From Thiomicrospira sp. UBA5634 (GTDB lineage Bacteria > Pseudomonadota > Gammaproteobacteria > Thiomicrospirales > Thiomicrospiraceae), in contig DIJW01000160.1 of the NCBI GenBank assembly GCA_002421475.1, positions 1 through 17,166 of the forward strand: a stretch of DNA of 17,166 bases, read 5' to 3'. The notes beneath the pieces were generated by a model. The model worked only from the letters and a program-made list of their open reading frames with translations, did not search any database and was not told the origin of the DNA. Position numbers and translations under genes: made by a program. Positions 6,712-15,201 of the stretch are shown here, in pieces (the stretch's first letter is position 1; the number at the start of each line of letters is the position of its first letter).

Positions 6712-6728
6712 AGCAATGAACGTGCCAC
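6712..6728 (-). promoter_or_regulatory. Sigma-54 (RpoN) promoter upstream of cheA
   Basis: Read on the minus strand, GTGGCACGTTCATTGCT matches the -24/-12 consensus TGGCACG-N4-TTGCW at every defined position, with the GG (6725-6726) and GC (6713-6714) ten bases apart. Transcription would begin near 6701, about 45 bases before the cheA GTG. A T-rich tract lies just upstream (6730-6742). Sigma-54 with FleQ/FlrC-type activators drives middle flagellar genes in polarly flagellated gammaproteobacteria. It sits in the 150-base gap between cheZ and cheA. Confidence 0.78.
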
Positions 6729-6806
6729 AAAAAAAAACAAAAGACTTGATATTAAACAATGGCTTGATAAACAAAGCTGTAAGAATTCAGCATGACGGCT
6801 AACTTT

Positions 6807-7481
6807 TTACAGTCCCATTTGGCTCAATAAATCATCTACATCTTCCTGACCGGACAATGCATCAACTTGGCTTGCCTTGGTAACGTTTGGCCCGATACCT
6901 TGCAGCTCACTACTTCGTTTATCACTATCATCACGCGCTGGAACCTTTTCTAAATCATGACCTGAACGATCTACCAAATCCAATAAACTTCTTTCAAATG
7001 AAGCCATAACAAACATAATACGATTGAGCACTTGCCCGGTCAGGTCTTGGAACGACTGAGCCATCATAATATTGGTAATATCATTCGAAGCACTGTCAAT
7101 TAACTCAATTAATTCCGCTTGCTCTGGCAAGCCGAAGCTGGTTACTTTTTCATTCATGACATCCAACTTTGTCATAAGACTTTCTGACGCAGCCAATGTT
7201 TTAGAACTTGCCTCCTCAGTCTTTTGTAAGACATATTGCAAGCGCTCAGTGACATCAGGCAAATCATGCTTTACATGTTGTAGCAATATTGTATCTTCGC
7301 CCAAGGTATTCAACGTATCATGCAAATTGGCGGTTACTTTCCCGAGTGCTTGATATAACTCATGATCTCGCATTTGAGTAATTCGATCCAACTGAGCCGC
7401 TGCCGCTATTTGATCACCTGCTTCCAAATCCTCTAAAAGCATTTGAACATCACTAATACTAATATTCGTTACAAAAGACAC
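6807..7481 (-). CDS. cheZ: CheZ, CheY-P phosphatase
   Basis: Accelerates loss of phosphate from CheY-P. With the GTG start chosen here it has 224 residues (E. coli 214). A long helical hairpin carries DLPDVTERLQYVL and the catalytic block MAQSFQDLTGQ, whose D146 and Q150 match the E. coli pair D143 and Q147. A variable, charged linker follows. The C-terminal helix QEDVDDLLSQMGL is the CheY-tethering peptide. An ATG at 7517 would add 12 residues (236), but it lacks a ribosome binding site and its extension looks unlike the family, whereas GTG 7479-7481 has GAGG six bases upstream and a candidate promoter overlaps the ATG. It lies downstream of cheY after a long gap with a hairpin. Confidence 0.93.
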   Translation of the reverse strand: MSFVTNISISDVQMLLEDLEAGDQIAAAAQLDRITQMRDHELYQALGKVTANLHDTLNTLGEDTILLQHVKHDLPDVTERLQYVLQKTEEASSKTLAASESLMTKLDVMNEKVTSFGLPEQAELIELIDSASNDITNIMMAQSFQDLTGQVLNRIMFVMASFERSLLDLVDRSGHDLEKVPARDDSDKRSSELQGIGPNVTKASQVDALSGQEDVDDLLSQMGL

Positions 7482-7518
7482 ACTGCACCTCAATAGGCTA
7501 ATTGAACAATGCTGCATT

Positions 7519-7545
7519 ATTGTATCCGCAGAATTAACAAGTCAA
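7519..7545 (-). promoter_or_regulatory. Candidate sigma-70 promoter for cheZ
   Basis: On the minus strand TTGACT (7540-7545), a 15-base spacer and TACAAT (7519-7524). A start near 7512 would give a short leader with GAGG before GTG 7481 and would exclude the ATG at 7517. The spacer is shorter than ideal. Confidence 0.35.
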
Positions 7546-7596
7546 TCTGGCTAGATAAACAAGCAACGTCTAGATGAAAGTTTACACTTAAGGAGT

Positions 7597-7626
7597 TTGA
7601 GCGATTAGGTCATTTTAATCGCTCAA
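7597..7626. other. Stem-loop between cheY and cheZ
   Basis: Arms TTGAGCGATTA (7597-7607) and TAATCGCTCAA (7616-7626) pair perfectly over 11 bases around an 8-base loop, beginning 12 bases after the cheY stop on the minus strand. No T-run follows, so it is not a classic intrinsic terminator; it may slow transcription, protect the 3' end of cheY mRNA or mark a processing site. Confidence 0.6.
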
Positions 7627-7638
7627 TTGATTGAATGA

Positions 7639-8043
7639 TTATTGTTGTGAGCGTTGAGCAACGCGTTCAAAAATCTTTTGAATTTTTTCGTTTAATGTCG
7701 CTGCCGTGAAAGGTTTCACGATATAACCATCTACACCGGCTTGAGCAGCCTCAAGAATCTGGCTACGTTTTGCCTCTGCTGTAATCAGCAAGAAAGGCGT
7801 ATCCTTGAGTTTTTCATCTGCGCGCACATTTTTTAGTAATTGCAACCCCGTCATTTGCGGCATATTCCAATCACTCACGATAAAATCATATTTTCCGGTT
7901 TGAACCATAGGCCAAGCGGTCGCACCATCGTCAGCTTCATCAAAGTAATTAAACCCAAGTTCTTTCAATAGATTTTTTACAATTCGACGCATGGTAGAGA
8001 AATCATCTACCACCAAAATTTTCATGTCGCGATTGATTTGCAT
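7639..8043 (-). CDS. cheY: CheY, flagellar motor response regulator
   Basis: Phosphorylated by CheA, it binds FliM/FliN and changes motor rotation; CheZ dephosphorylates it. The 134-residue receiver shows D13/D14, phospho-acceptor D58 in [12 protein letters not shown]88 in LITAEAKR and K110 in [10 protein letters not shown]. The [18 protein letters not shown] and [16 protein letters not shown] motifs are typical of the motor CheY of enteric and Pseudomonas-type bacteria, which separates it from the second CheY at 2830-3189. Start ATG 8043 has AGGA seven bases upstream; the internal Met7, where the E. coli and Pseudomonas proteins roughly begin, has no ribosome binding site. It lies 41 bases downstream of fliA and upstream of cheZ. 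Confidence 0.96.
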   Translation of the reverse strand: MQINRDMKILVVDDFSTMRRIVKNLLKELGFNYFDEADDGATAWPMVQTGKYDFIVSDWNMPQMTGLQLLKNVRADEKLKDTPFLLITAEAKRSQILEAAQAGVDGYIVKPFTAATLNEKIQKIFERVAQRSQQ

Positions 8044-8084
8044 TCTTCAAGTCCTGATGTATAAATTTTCGTTATTCTAACACG

Positions 8085-8810
8085 CTAAATCCAATCTGAT
8101 AACTTAGATCTTATGCGTTTGATAGCCTGACTATGGATTTGGCTCACCCTAGATTCACTGACATCGAGCACTTCACCTATTTCTTTAAGGTTCAACTCTT
8201 CGTCATAATATAACGCCATAACTAACTTTTCCTTTTCAGGCAATTCGGAAATTGTAAGTGCCAAAGCCTGCTGGAAGCGTTCATCTGTAATTTCGCGCAA
8301 TGGAGATTTTACGTGACTATCAATTTGATCTTCAGATAAGTCTTCTTGATCCGGTTCATCAATTGACAATAAACTTGCACTACTCGTATCCTGCAAAATC
8401 TGATGATACTCTTGCAAAGTAACACCGAGCTCTTCTGCAACTTCACTGTCATGAGCTTCACGTCCAAGGCGCATTTCAACATTCGACATGGCCTCACTGA
8501 CCTCGCGAGATTTGCGATGCACTGAGCGAGGAGTCCAATCACCCTTTCGGATTTCATCCAGCATGGCGCCGCGGATGCGGATGCCTGCATAGGTTTCAAA
8601 ACTTGCCCCCTGATTAGCATTGTATTTCTGTAATGCTTCAATTAATCCGATGACCCCAGACTGAATTAAGTCCTCAACAAAAACACTGCTTGGTAAACGC
8701 CCTTTTAAATGGTAGGCAATTTTTTTCACTAGTGGCAAATAGCGCTCTACTTCATCCATTGGGTTTTCATAGGCACTTTGCACTTGAGTGTACAAACTAG
8801 CTCCATTCAT
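8085..8810 (-). CDS. fliA: FliA, flagellar sigma factor (sigma-28)
   Basis: RNA polymerase sigma factor for late flagellar and chemotaxis genes, held by FlgM until the hook is complete. With ATG 8808-8810 it has 241 residues (E. coli 239). Region 2 contains PLVKKIAYHLKGRLP, DLIQSGVIGLIEAL and FETYAGIRIRGAMLDEIRKGDW. Region 3 follows, with RSVHRKSREV. Region 4 has the helix-turn-helix YYDEELNLKEIGEVLDVSES. A longer form starting at TTG 8828, overlapping the flhG stop, is possible, but GGAG nine bases before the ATG favours the shorter. The gap to flhG is 14 bases, like the neighbouring junctions. No clear sigma-28 promoter was found inside the window. Confidence 0.96.
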   Translation of the reverse strand: MNGASLYTQVQSAYENPMDEVERYLPLVKKIAYHLKGRLPSSVFVEDLIQSGVIGLIEALQKYNANQGASFETYAGIRIRGAMLDEIRKGDWTPRSVHRKSREVSEAMSNVEMRLGREAHDSEVAEELGVTLQEYHQILQDTSSASLLSIDEPDQEDLSEDQIDSHVKSPLREITDERFQQALALTISELPEKEKLVMALYYDEELNLKEIGEVLDVSESRVSQIHSQAIKRIRSKLSDWI

Positions 8811-8824
8811 AAACTCGCGCTCCG

Positions 8825-9724
8825 TCAATGACTATGGCGTTTGAACAAGTTTTCAACAAAAAACTGTAAATATCCGCTAGCACCGGTTGGTACAGGCCAT
8901 GTCTGCAACTTTTTCGCCATATCACGAAAAGCCTGTGCTGAAGGGCTGGCAGGCTGGCTCAATGTTACCGGAATCTGTTTTTGCACTGCATCTCGCAGAG
9001 CTTGATCAAACGGTACAGTACCAAAATAATCTATGTGTACTCGTAAAAACTGTTCACAAACACGTGAAAACTTCTCATACAGACGCTGACTATGCGCTGG
9101 TGAACGGCTCATATTTGCTACCAATCTAAAACGACTTACCTGATAATCTCGGCTCAAAACCTTAATTAGCGCGTAGGCATCAGTTATTGATGCCGGTTCA
9201 TCACAGACCACAACAATCACTTCTTGTGCTGCACGACAATAACTGACCACACTGTCCGCAATGCCGGCCGCAGTATCAACAATCAGCACATCAAGCTCAT
9301 CCGACAGCTCAGAAAATGCATTAATAATGCCGGCATTTTCACGCGCACTGAGTTGTGCCATACGTTTCACCCCGGATGCTGCCGGAATGATTTTGATTCC
9401 GCCAGGACCATCCACAATCACTTCACGTAATGTTTTTTCACCATCTAACACATGTGACAAATTATATTTTGTCTGTAATCCGAGCATAATATCAACATTA
9501 GCCAAACTCATGTCCGCATCCATCAACAGAACGCGACCCCCGAGTTTACTTAATGATATTGCCAAGTTAACTGACACATTGGTTTTACCCACACCACCCT
9601 TACCACTGGCAACCGTTATCACTCGAACGGGCTTTTGCGTTACTTGCTTAAGTGAACCTGTTTCATGTTTAGACTGCGCACCTTGGCGCATCGCTCTTAA
9701 TCCGGCCGCTTGATCATTGAGCAT
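8825..9724 (-). CDS. flhG: FlhG (FleN/YlxH), MinD-like ATPase controlling flagellar number
   Basis: ParA/MinD-family ATPase that limits flagellar number, partly by acting on FlhF and on the FleQ-type master regulator. The 299-residue form starts at ATG 9722-9724, with AAGGAG seven bases upstream; the longer open frame to 9811 overlaps flhF and is not supported. The N-terminus carries DQAAGLR (residues 4-10), the motif which in Bacillus FlhG stimulates the FlhF GTPase. The deviant Walker A is SGKGGVGKTN at 40-49, then LLMDADMSLANVDIMLG, and VDTAAGIADSVVSY as Walker B/switch. The C-terminal helical end (YLQFFVENLFKR) is a likely amphipathic membrane-binding helix. Its start overlaps the end of flhF by 11 bases. 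Confidence 0.95.
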   Translation of the reverse strand: MLNDQAAGLRAMRQGAQSKHETGSLKQVTQKPVRVITVASGKGGVGKTNVSVNLAISLSKLGGRVLLMDADMSLANVDIMLGLQTKYNLSHVLDGEKTLREVIVDGPGGIKIIPAASGVKRMAQLSARENAGIINAFSELSDELDVLIVDTAAGIADSVVSYCRAAQEVIVVVCDEPASITDAYALIKVLSRDYQVSRFRLVANMSRSPAHSQRLYEKFSRVCEQFLRVHIDYFGTVPFDQALRDAVQKQIPVTLSQPASPSAQAFRDMAKKLQTWPVPTGASGYLQFFVENLFKRHSH

Positions 9725-10886
9725 TTGAAATCTCCTTGCCCATGCCGATTCTAAACAACAGGTCTTGATCAATATTGTTATTCTGCTGACCCAATACAAT
9801 GGCACGGTCAATCAATTCGACTGCCGTTAATTTTTGTAAATCTTCTGGGACACGCTGTCCAACAGAGACATAAGCCATTGGTAATTGTGATTCAATTAAC
9901 ACACTAATAACATTTCCTAACTGTAGTGCTTCATCTAATTTAGTCAAAATACAACCCTGCAATTTTACTCTGCCAAACGAATGCACAATATCGCGCATAA
10001 CATTTAGCTGCGTTGCCGCTGATAAAACCAAATAATTACGCACTGTTTCAACACCACCATGTCCTGATGTTAACTGCTGTGATAATTGTAAGTCTCGCTG
10101 ACTCATACCTGCGGTATCAATCAATACCAAGCGTTTCATATTAAGAGAGTTAAGCAAGGCGTATAACTCCCCCTGAGTATTAGCAACATAAACAGGAACA
10201 CCGATCAATTCCGCAAACGTTTTAAGCTGCTCCTGAGCACCTATTTTGTAACAATCCGTTGTAATCAAAGCTAATTGATTGGCACCATAACGCATCACAA
10301 ACCGACTGGCTATTTTAGCAATTGTAGTTGTCTTACCCACACCGGTTGGACCAACTAACGCGACAATACCGCCACGCTCAACAATATCTCTATCATGCTG
10401 CGGGACTCGCGATTCCATATCCTGCAGAATAAACGACCAGGCCTGATCATCCTCACCTTCTTGCAGTCGAACCAACTCCTGACTAAGTTCCCAACTTAAA
10501 CCCAAACCCATTAAACGCTTAATTAAGCCCACTTTGTTCGGCTTCGCTAACTCTGAATGCCCCCAAGCTAAACCTGACAATTGTTGCTCTAGCAAACTAC
10601 GTACCGCTTTTAACTCTTGTGACATTTTATCCAGTTCAGAGGACTGAATAGTCGGCGATGATTGTTCATAATAACGATCAATCGCCGGTACTTGATAAGT
10701 TGAAACAGCCTTTGACTTAGCTTCTGCTTGACGACGGGCAATCGCTTCAGGATCAGTCGCAGCAACGACTTCGACACCTTCAGCAACTGTACGGGTTGAT
10801 AAAATAACCGCTTCCAACCCTTGCTCTTCACGAACTTGAGCCATCGCTTGACGCATGGTAGGTGCAAGATAACGTTTAATTTTCAC
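9714..10886 (-). CDS. flhF: FlhF, SRP-type GTPase placing the polar flagellum
   Basis: SRP-family GTPase that marks the pole for flagellum assembly. The 390 residues comprise the basic N-terminal B domain (1-110, starting MKIKRYLAPTMRQAM), a helical N domain (about 115-170) and the G domain. GTP-binding motifs are GPTGVGKTTT at 179-188, TTDCYKIGAQEQL (insertion-box region), DTAG at 257-260 and TKLD at 315-318. The start codon is GTG with AAGGA seven bases upstream. It lies 16 bases after flhA and overlaps flhG by 11 bases, so the FlhF and FlhG partners are probably translationally coupled. Confidence 0.96.
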   Translation of the reverse strand: MKIKRYLAPTMRQAMAQVREEQGLEAVILSTRTVAEGVEVVAATDPEAIARRQAEAKSKAVSTYQVPAIDRYYEQSSPTIQSSELDKMSQELKAVRSLLEQQLSGLAWGHSELAKPNKVGLIKRLMGLGLSWELSQELVRLQEGEDDQAWSFILQDMESRVPQHDRDIVERGGIVALVGPTGVGKTTTIAKIASRFVMRYGANQLALITTDCYKIGAQEQLKTFAELIGVPVYVANTQGELYALLNSLNMKRLVLIDTAGMSQRDLQLSQQLTSGHGGVETVRNYLVLSAATQLNVMRDIVHSFGRVKLQGCILTKLDEALQLGNVISVLIESQLPMAYVSVGQRVPEDLQKLTAVELIDRAIVLGQQNNNIDQDLLFRIGMGKEISNAQ

Positions 10887-10902
10887 AATTTAATCCTTGC
10901 CA

Positions 10903-12993
10903 TTATCCATTACCTACATTGGCAACGACACTTATCTGACGATTTTCGGGGACTTCTGAATAAGCCAAAATGTGCAAACTTGGCAAGCTGAATTTAAATA
11001 AGCGCGCCAACTGGGCACGAATTTGAGGCGCAACTAACAAAACAGCAGCTTGTCCAGACATTTCGACTTTTTGCGTCTCTTCTCTTAGCGTTGAATGTAA
11101 ACGTTCCGCCAGGCCTGGTTCTATTGCAAGTTGTCCATCAGGAGCACCCTGAGTCGCTTGTAATAATAACTGTTCTAAACTTGGCTCAAGCGTAATTACT
11201 TTTAACTCACCATTCATACCAGCAATGTCTTGAATAATTGATCGACCTAACGCGGTACGCACATGCATCGTCAACTGCGATGGCTCCCGTGTCTGTCCGG
11301 CTTTATTTGACAAAGCTTCAACAATTGTACGCATATCACGAATAGATACTTTTTCTTCTAAAAGGTTTTGCAGCACCTTGACCAATACCGCCAATGATAG
11401 TTGGGCTGGAATTAACTCATCAACCAACTTAGGAGACGTTTTTCTTAACTTATCAAGTAATTGCTGTGCTTCATCAAAGCCCAATAACTCATATGCATAA
11501 TCTTGAATAACTTGACTGACATGTGTGGCAACAACCGTACTGGCATCAACAACGGTATAACCAAGAGCTTGAGCCTGATCTCGTTCATTTGGATCAATCC
11601 AAACAGCTTCTAACCCAAAAGTTGGATCACGAGTTGGTGTGCCCGCGATATCACCATAAACTTGACCGGGATTAATTGCCATTTCACGATCCGGTAACAC
11701 CTCCCCTTCCCCAGAAGGCACTCCCATTAGCATGATTCTATACTGATTGGGTTTTAAGTCCAAGTTGTCACGAATATGCACCGGAGAGATCAAAAAACCT
11801 AATTCCTGCGATACTTTTCGCCGAACCCCGCGAATACGTTCAAGCAATTGACCATTTTGCGATTGATCCACCATCGGTATCAAACGATATCCAACTTCTA
11901 ACCCCAAAACATCTACCGACTGAACATCATCCCAGTCCAGCTCAGTCGGCTTCGAGTCCTCCATAATTTCCGGCTCTAATTGTGAACCAGACTGGGCGAC
12001 TATCTGTTGCTGTTTACGGTGGATAAAATAAGCACCCAATCCGGCAATCGCCGCAAAAGATAAAAAAGCAAAATTTGGCATACCCGGAATCACACCCATA
12101 ATGCCAACAATTCCCGCCGTCACCCCCAATGCTTGAGGACTTGAAAACATTTGAGCCTCTAACTGCTCACCCATGTCTGCTTTATCACTGGAAACGCGAG
12201 TGACGATAATCGCTGTTGCGGTTGACAACAATAAAGCCGGGATTTGCGCGACCAAACCATCGCCAATAGTTAATAGGGTATAGATTTCAACCGCTTCACC
12301 GAATGGCAGACCGTGCTGACCTACCCCGATTGCAAAACCACCGATGATATTAATAAACAAAATAATAATACCGGCAATAGCATCACCACGAACAAACTTA
12401 CTGGCACCATCCATAGAACCATAAAAGTCGGCTTCCATCGTAATTTCTTTACGACGTGCTTGTGCCTCTTCCTGTGTGATTAAGCCCGCATTTAAATCGG
12501 CATCTATTGCCATTTGCTTACCCGGCATCGAATCCAAGGTAAAACGTGCACTTACTTCAGCAACACGTCCAGCACCTTTGGTAACTACAACAAAGTTAAT
12601 CACAACCAAAATGGCAAACACAACCAAACCGACCGCGAAGTTTCCGCCAATTACAAACGCACCGAACGCCTCAATTACTTTTCCAGCGGCATCACCGCCA
12701 TTATGCCCTTCCAGCAAAATGACTCGAGTTGATGCGATATTAAGCGCCAGACGAAATAAAGTTGTGATAAGAATAACGGTAGGAAAAACGGCAAAATCTA
12801 ACGGCCTTTTAGCATAAACCGTCACCATTAAAACAACGAGCGAAATGACGATGTTAAATGTAAAAAAAACATCCAGCAATATAGCCGGCAAAGGCACAGT
12901 AATCATGCCAAGAAGTGCCAAAATGACAATAGGAGCGCCTAACCCCCGAACAAACCATTCCTTAGCTTTTTTTAATAGTTGCTGAATATCCAT
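10903..12993 (-). CDS. flhA: FlhA, flagellar type III export gate protein
   Basis: Large inner-membrane export component whose cytoplasmic domain forms a nine-subunit ring that binds chaperone-substrate complexes and helps use the proton gradient. The 696 residues are typical. About eight transmembrane segments fill residues 15-320. Between them lies the FHIPEP family signature RFTLDSMPGKQMAIDAD at 150-166, following LFRLALNIASTRVILLEGH. A linker (about 325-360) leads to the four-part cytoplasmic domain to 696. The start is ATG 12991-12993. It lies 14 bases after flhB and is followed by flhF. The palindrome at 11109-11118 lies in its 3' part. Confidence 0.97.
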   Translation of the reverse strand: MDIQQLLKKAKEWFVRGLGAPIVILALLGMITVPLPAILLDVFFTFNIVISLVVLMVTVYAKRPLDFAVFPTVILITTLFRLALNIASTRVILLEGHNGGDAAGKVIEAFGAFVIGGNFAVGLVVFAILVVINFVVVTKGAGRVAEVSARFTLDSMPGKQMAIDADLNAGLITQEEAQARRKEITMEADFYGSMDGASKFVRGDAIAGIIILFINIIGGFAIGVGQHGLPFGEAVEIYTLLTIGDGLVAQIPALLLSTATAIIVTRVSSDKADMGEQLEAQMFSSPQALGVTAGIVGIMGVIPGMPNFAFLSFAAIAGLGAYFIHRKQQQIVAQSGSQLEPEIMEDSKPTELDWDDVQSVDVLGLEVGYRLIPMVDQSQNGQLLERIRGVRRKVSQELGFLISPVHIRDNLDLKPNQYRIMLMGVPSGEGEVLPDREMAINPGQVYGDIAGTPTRDPTFGLEAVWIDPNERDQAQALGYTVVDASTVVATHVSQVIQDYAYELLGFDEAQQLLDKLRKTSPKLVDELIPAQLSLAVLVKVLQNLLEEKVSIRDMRTIVEALSNKAGQTREPSQLTMHVRTALGRSIIQDIAGMNGELKVITLEPSLEQLLLQATQGAPDGQLAIEPGLAERLHSTLREETQKVEMSGQAAVLLVAPQIRAQLARLFKFSLPSLHILAYSEVPENRQISVVANVGNG
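11109..11118. repeat. CCAGGCCTGG palindrome (copy 2, in flhA)
   Basis: Exact 10-base core of the 14-base palindromes in cheA and fliO; here the flanks are G and T, so the palindrome does not extend. Confidence 0.5.
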
Positions 12994-13007
12994 TATGATC
13001 CGATAAA

Positions 13008-14135
13008 TTAACGCTCTGTTTTAAGCTCTGGGGGAATCTCTAACTCTTCCAAATTCAGTGGTTTTGTTGGTTTATTATCGCGTAATCCAAACACATAGGC
13101 CAATACAGCCGCAACCGCTTTAAAAAGTGGTTCAGGGATTGGTTGATCGACCTCGGCATTATAGTACAAAGCACGCGCCAGTGGTGGCGCCTCAATAATT
13201 GGAATATTGTGTTCTTGCGCGATAGTTCTAATTTGCGCTGCCATAAAATCAGCGCCCAGTGCCAATACCACTGGTGCTCGCATTGAATCAGCCTCATATT
13301 TCAACGCAACGGCAAAGTGGGTTGGGTTAGTGATAACCACATCTGCTTCAGGGACTTGCTGCATCATTCTACGTTGCGACATTTCTCGCTGTATTTGACG
13401 AATACGCGCCTTAACTTCTGGATTACCCTCTTGTTGTTTATATTCCTCTTTTACTTCTTGCTTGGTCATTTTTAACTGATTGGCATGCTGCCATATTTGA
13501 AATGGTACATCTATCGCCGCGATAATAATCAAAGCAAGACTGACGAAAATAAAGGCTTCTACAATAATTTGTGCTGAATGTCCGAGCGCACTATGTAATG
13601 ACTCTGTGCCAAGTGCAATAACATCGTCATAAACATTCCACAAAAATAACACCGCTACGCTTAATACCAAACTAAATTTCGCTAAGGCCTTCAGCAACTC
13701 CATTAACGCCTGGCTTGACACCATACGTTTAAGACCCGCCACCGGATTAAGTTTGCTTAATTTGGGAGACATCGCTTGAGTACTAAAGTTAAAACCACCC
13801 AACAATGACGAGCCGACAATCGCAACAAAAACCATCAATAAAAAGAAAGGCAACAACATAAAAATGGCCGCCATTGTCATGCCTAAAATCAAGTCGAGCA
13901 TTTTTTTCAAATCATACGCATGATCGCGCTCAAGACTTAAACCACTCACTGTAATAGTCTGAAAAGACTGCATTATGTCCTGACCATAAAAATACAAAAA
14001 TAACGCGGCCGAAATTACCATTAAAAAAGTGGTCAACTCCCTAGAACGCGCAATTTGTCCTTTTTCGCGCGCTTCTCGAAGTTTTTTCTCGGAAGGTTCT
14101 TCAGACTTTTCCTGACCGTCTTCGCTTTCAGCCAT
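13008..14135 (-). CDS. flhB: FlhB, flagellar type III export switch protein
   Basis: Export-gate membrane protein that cleaves itself and changes substrate class from rod/hook to filament when FliK signals. The 375 residues start with a charged tail (SEEPSEKKLREAREKGQIARSRE split by the usual pattern), then four membrane segments (about 35-50, 85-110, 150-170, 187-212). A charged linker leads to the autocleavage motif NPTH at 270-273, with cleavage expected after N270. The cytoplasmic tail FAVALKYEADSMRAPVV continues to the C-terminal P-rich end. It has 14-base gaps to fliR upstream and flhA downstream. The window also has a separate copy of this tail domain (3519-3818). Confidence 0.97.
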   Translation of the reverse strand: MAESEDGQEKSEEPSEKKLREAREKGQIARSRELTTFLMVISAALFLYFYGQDIMQSFQTITVSGLSLERDHAYDLKKMLDLILGMTMAAIFMLLPFFLLMVFVAIVGSSLLGGFNFSTQAMSPKLSKLNPVAGLKRMVSSQALMELLKALAKFSLVLSVAVLFLWNVYDDVIALGTESLHSALGHSAQIIVEAFIFVSLALIIIAAIDVPFQIWQHANQLKMTKQEVKEEYKQQEGNPEVKARIRQIQREMSQRRMMQQVPEADVVITNPTHFAVALKYEADSMRAPVVLALGADFMAAQIRTIAQEHNIPIIEAPPLARALYYNAEVDQPIPEPLFKAVAAVLAYVFGLRDNKPTKPLNLEELEIPPELKTER

Positions 14136-14149
14136 AGTAGTTATCTAAT

Positions 14150-14929
14150 CTAAGATGAAGTTAATTGCAGTTGATCAATCGTTTCAATTGCACGACTAAG
14201 CAGTTCTTGTAAATGAGGCAAAATCAGCGGTGTAATAAATATCAACATTAACAACCCCGCCATCAGCGTAATAGGAAAACCTACCGCAAAGATATTTAAT
14301 GCGGGTGCGGCTCGGGTAATACCGCCAAACGCGATGTTAATCAAAAGTAATGCTGTAATTGCTGGCAAGGCCACCAAAACACCGGCTGCAAACATATTTG
14401 AGCCAAATAAATATACCAACTTAAGACTATCTAAGGTCAAAAAATTAGCCCCAACCGGTAAATGATTGAAACTTTCCACTACGGCATGAATCACCATTAA
14501 ATGTCCATTAAGTGCTAAAAATAACAGTGTCACAATAATTGTAAAATACTGTGATACAACCGGAGACTGCATACCACTTCCCGGATCAACCATTGATGCA
14601 AATGCTAAACCCATCCCCATCGCGATGAGGTGACCGGCAACAACAAAGGCTTGAAACACAACCAAAAAAATAATCCCCATCGCCAAACCAATTAAAACCT
14701 GCTGCAGCATGTAAAGCAAACCTAACCATGTAAACGGATCAACCGCAGGCGGCAACACCAGCATGGGAGCAACAACCAACGTAATCATGAGAGTTAAGAT
14801 TAGACGTGAACGAACAGGTACGGTACGCATACCAAAAAGAGGAATAACAGACAACATAGCGCCAATACGAACGAAAGGCCAAAAATACAAGCCTATCAAC
14901 TGCAAAAATTCTTGATAGGAAAAACTCAT
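14150..14929 (-). CDS. fliR: FliR, flagellar type III export gate protein
   Basis: Polytopic inner-membrane protein that, with FliP and FliQ, forms the helical core of the export gate. It is 259 residues with about six hydrophobic segments. Typical landmarks are YFWPFVRIGAMLSVIPLFG near the N-terminus, GLAMGIIFLVVFQAFVVAG in the middle, DPGSGMQSPVVSQYF, and the C-terminal NIFAVGFPITLMAGLLM. ATG 14927-14929 is preferred, with AGG six bases upstream; a GTG directly before it (14930-14932) would add one residue. It adjoins the fliQ stop and is 14 bases from flhB. Confidence 0.96.
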   Translation of the reverse strand: MSFSYQEFLQLIGLYFWPFVRIGAMLSVIPLFGMRTVPVRSRLILTLMITLVVAPMLVLPPAVDPFTWLGLLYMLQQVLIGLAMGIIFLVVFQAFVVAGHLIAMGMGLAFASMVDPGSGMQSPVVSQYFTIIVTLLFLALNGHLMVIHAVVESFNHLPVGANFLTLDSLKLVYLFGSNMFAAGVLVALPAITALLLINIAFGGITRAAPALNIFAVGFPITLMAGLLMLIFITPLILPHLQELLSRAIETIDQLQLTSS

Positions 14930-14931
14930 CA

Positions 14932-15201
14932 CTAGCCTATCATGGCGGGAATATTCATATAAAGCTCACGAGTAAATGATACCAGCGTATTTAGCATCCA
15001 AGGCCCCATAATCACCAAAGCTATCCCAACAACAGCTAACTTAGGAATAAAACTTAACGTCATTTCGTTAATTTGGGTTGCGGCCTGAAACATACCAATT
15101 AACAAACCAATCAACAACGCAGGAATTAACAAAGGTGCTGAAAGTAACGCGGTAACTTCTAGCATCTGTTGTCCAAGTGTTAAAACCATTTCTGCTTGCA
15201 T
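14932..15201 (-). CDS. fliQ: FliQ, flagellar type III export gate protein
   Basis: Small gate protein of 89 residues, the usual size, with two membrane segments (about 17-38 and 52-75). Conserved parts are LLSAPLLIPALLIGLLIGMFQAATQINE and TLSFIPKLAVVG. Several copies surround the FliP/FliR core. GGAGGG lies six bases before the ATG, inside the end of fliP, and the ATG directly adjoins the fliP stop codon. Confidence 0.96.
   Translation of the reverse strand: MQAEMVLTLGQQMLEVTALLSAPLLIPALLIGLLIGMFQAATQINEMTLSFIPKLAVVGIALVIMGPWMLNTLVSFTRELYMNIPAMIG

Noticed and set aside
9261..9713. 150-codon plus-strand open frame opposite flhG
   Set aside because: Antisense shadow of a well-conserved gene; low-complexity composition, no domain pattern and no supporting ribosome binding site.
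9725..9811. N-terminal extension of FlhG upstream of ATG 9724
   Set aside because: The extra 29 residues overlap flhF, have no family resemblance, and a strong AAGGAG precedes the internal ATG.
9790..9815. TGGCACG on the plus strand inside flhF as a sigma-54 -24 element
   Set aside because: No TTGC at the -12 position; antisense to flhF with no plus-strand gene downstream.
12476..12817. 113-codon plus-strand open frame opposite flhA
   Set aside because: Antisense shadow of the conserved FlhA membrane region; Ala/Thr/Lys-rich with no recognisable features.
12895..12925. TTGGCACTTCTTGGCA on the minus strand as a second sigma-54 promoter
   Set aside because: The GG and GC pairs are nine, not ten, bases apart, TTGC is missing, and it lies within the flhA membrane-segment coding sequence.
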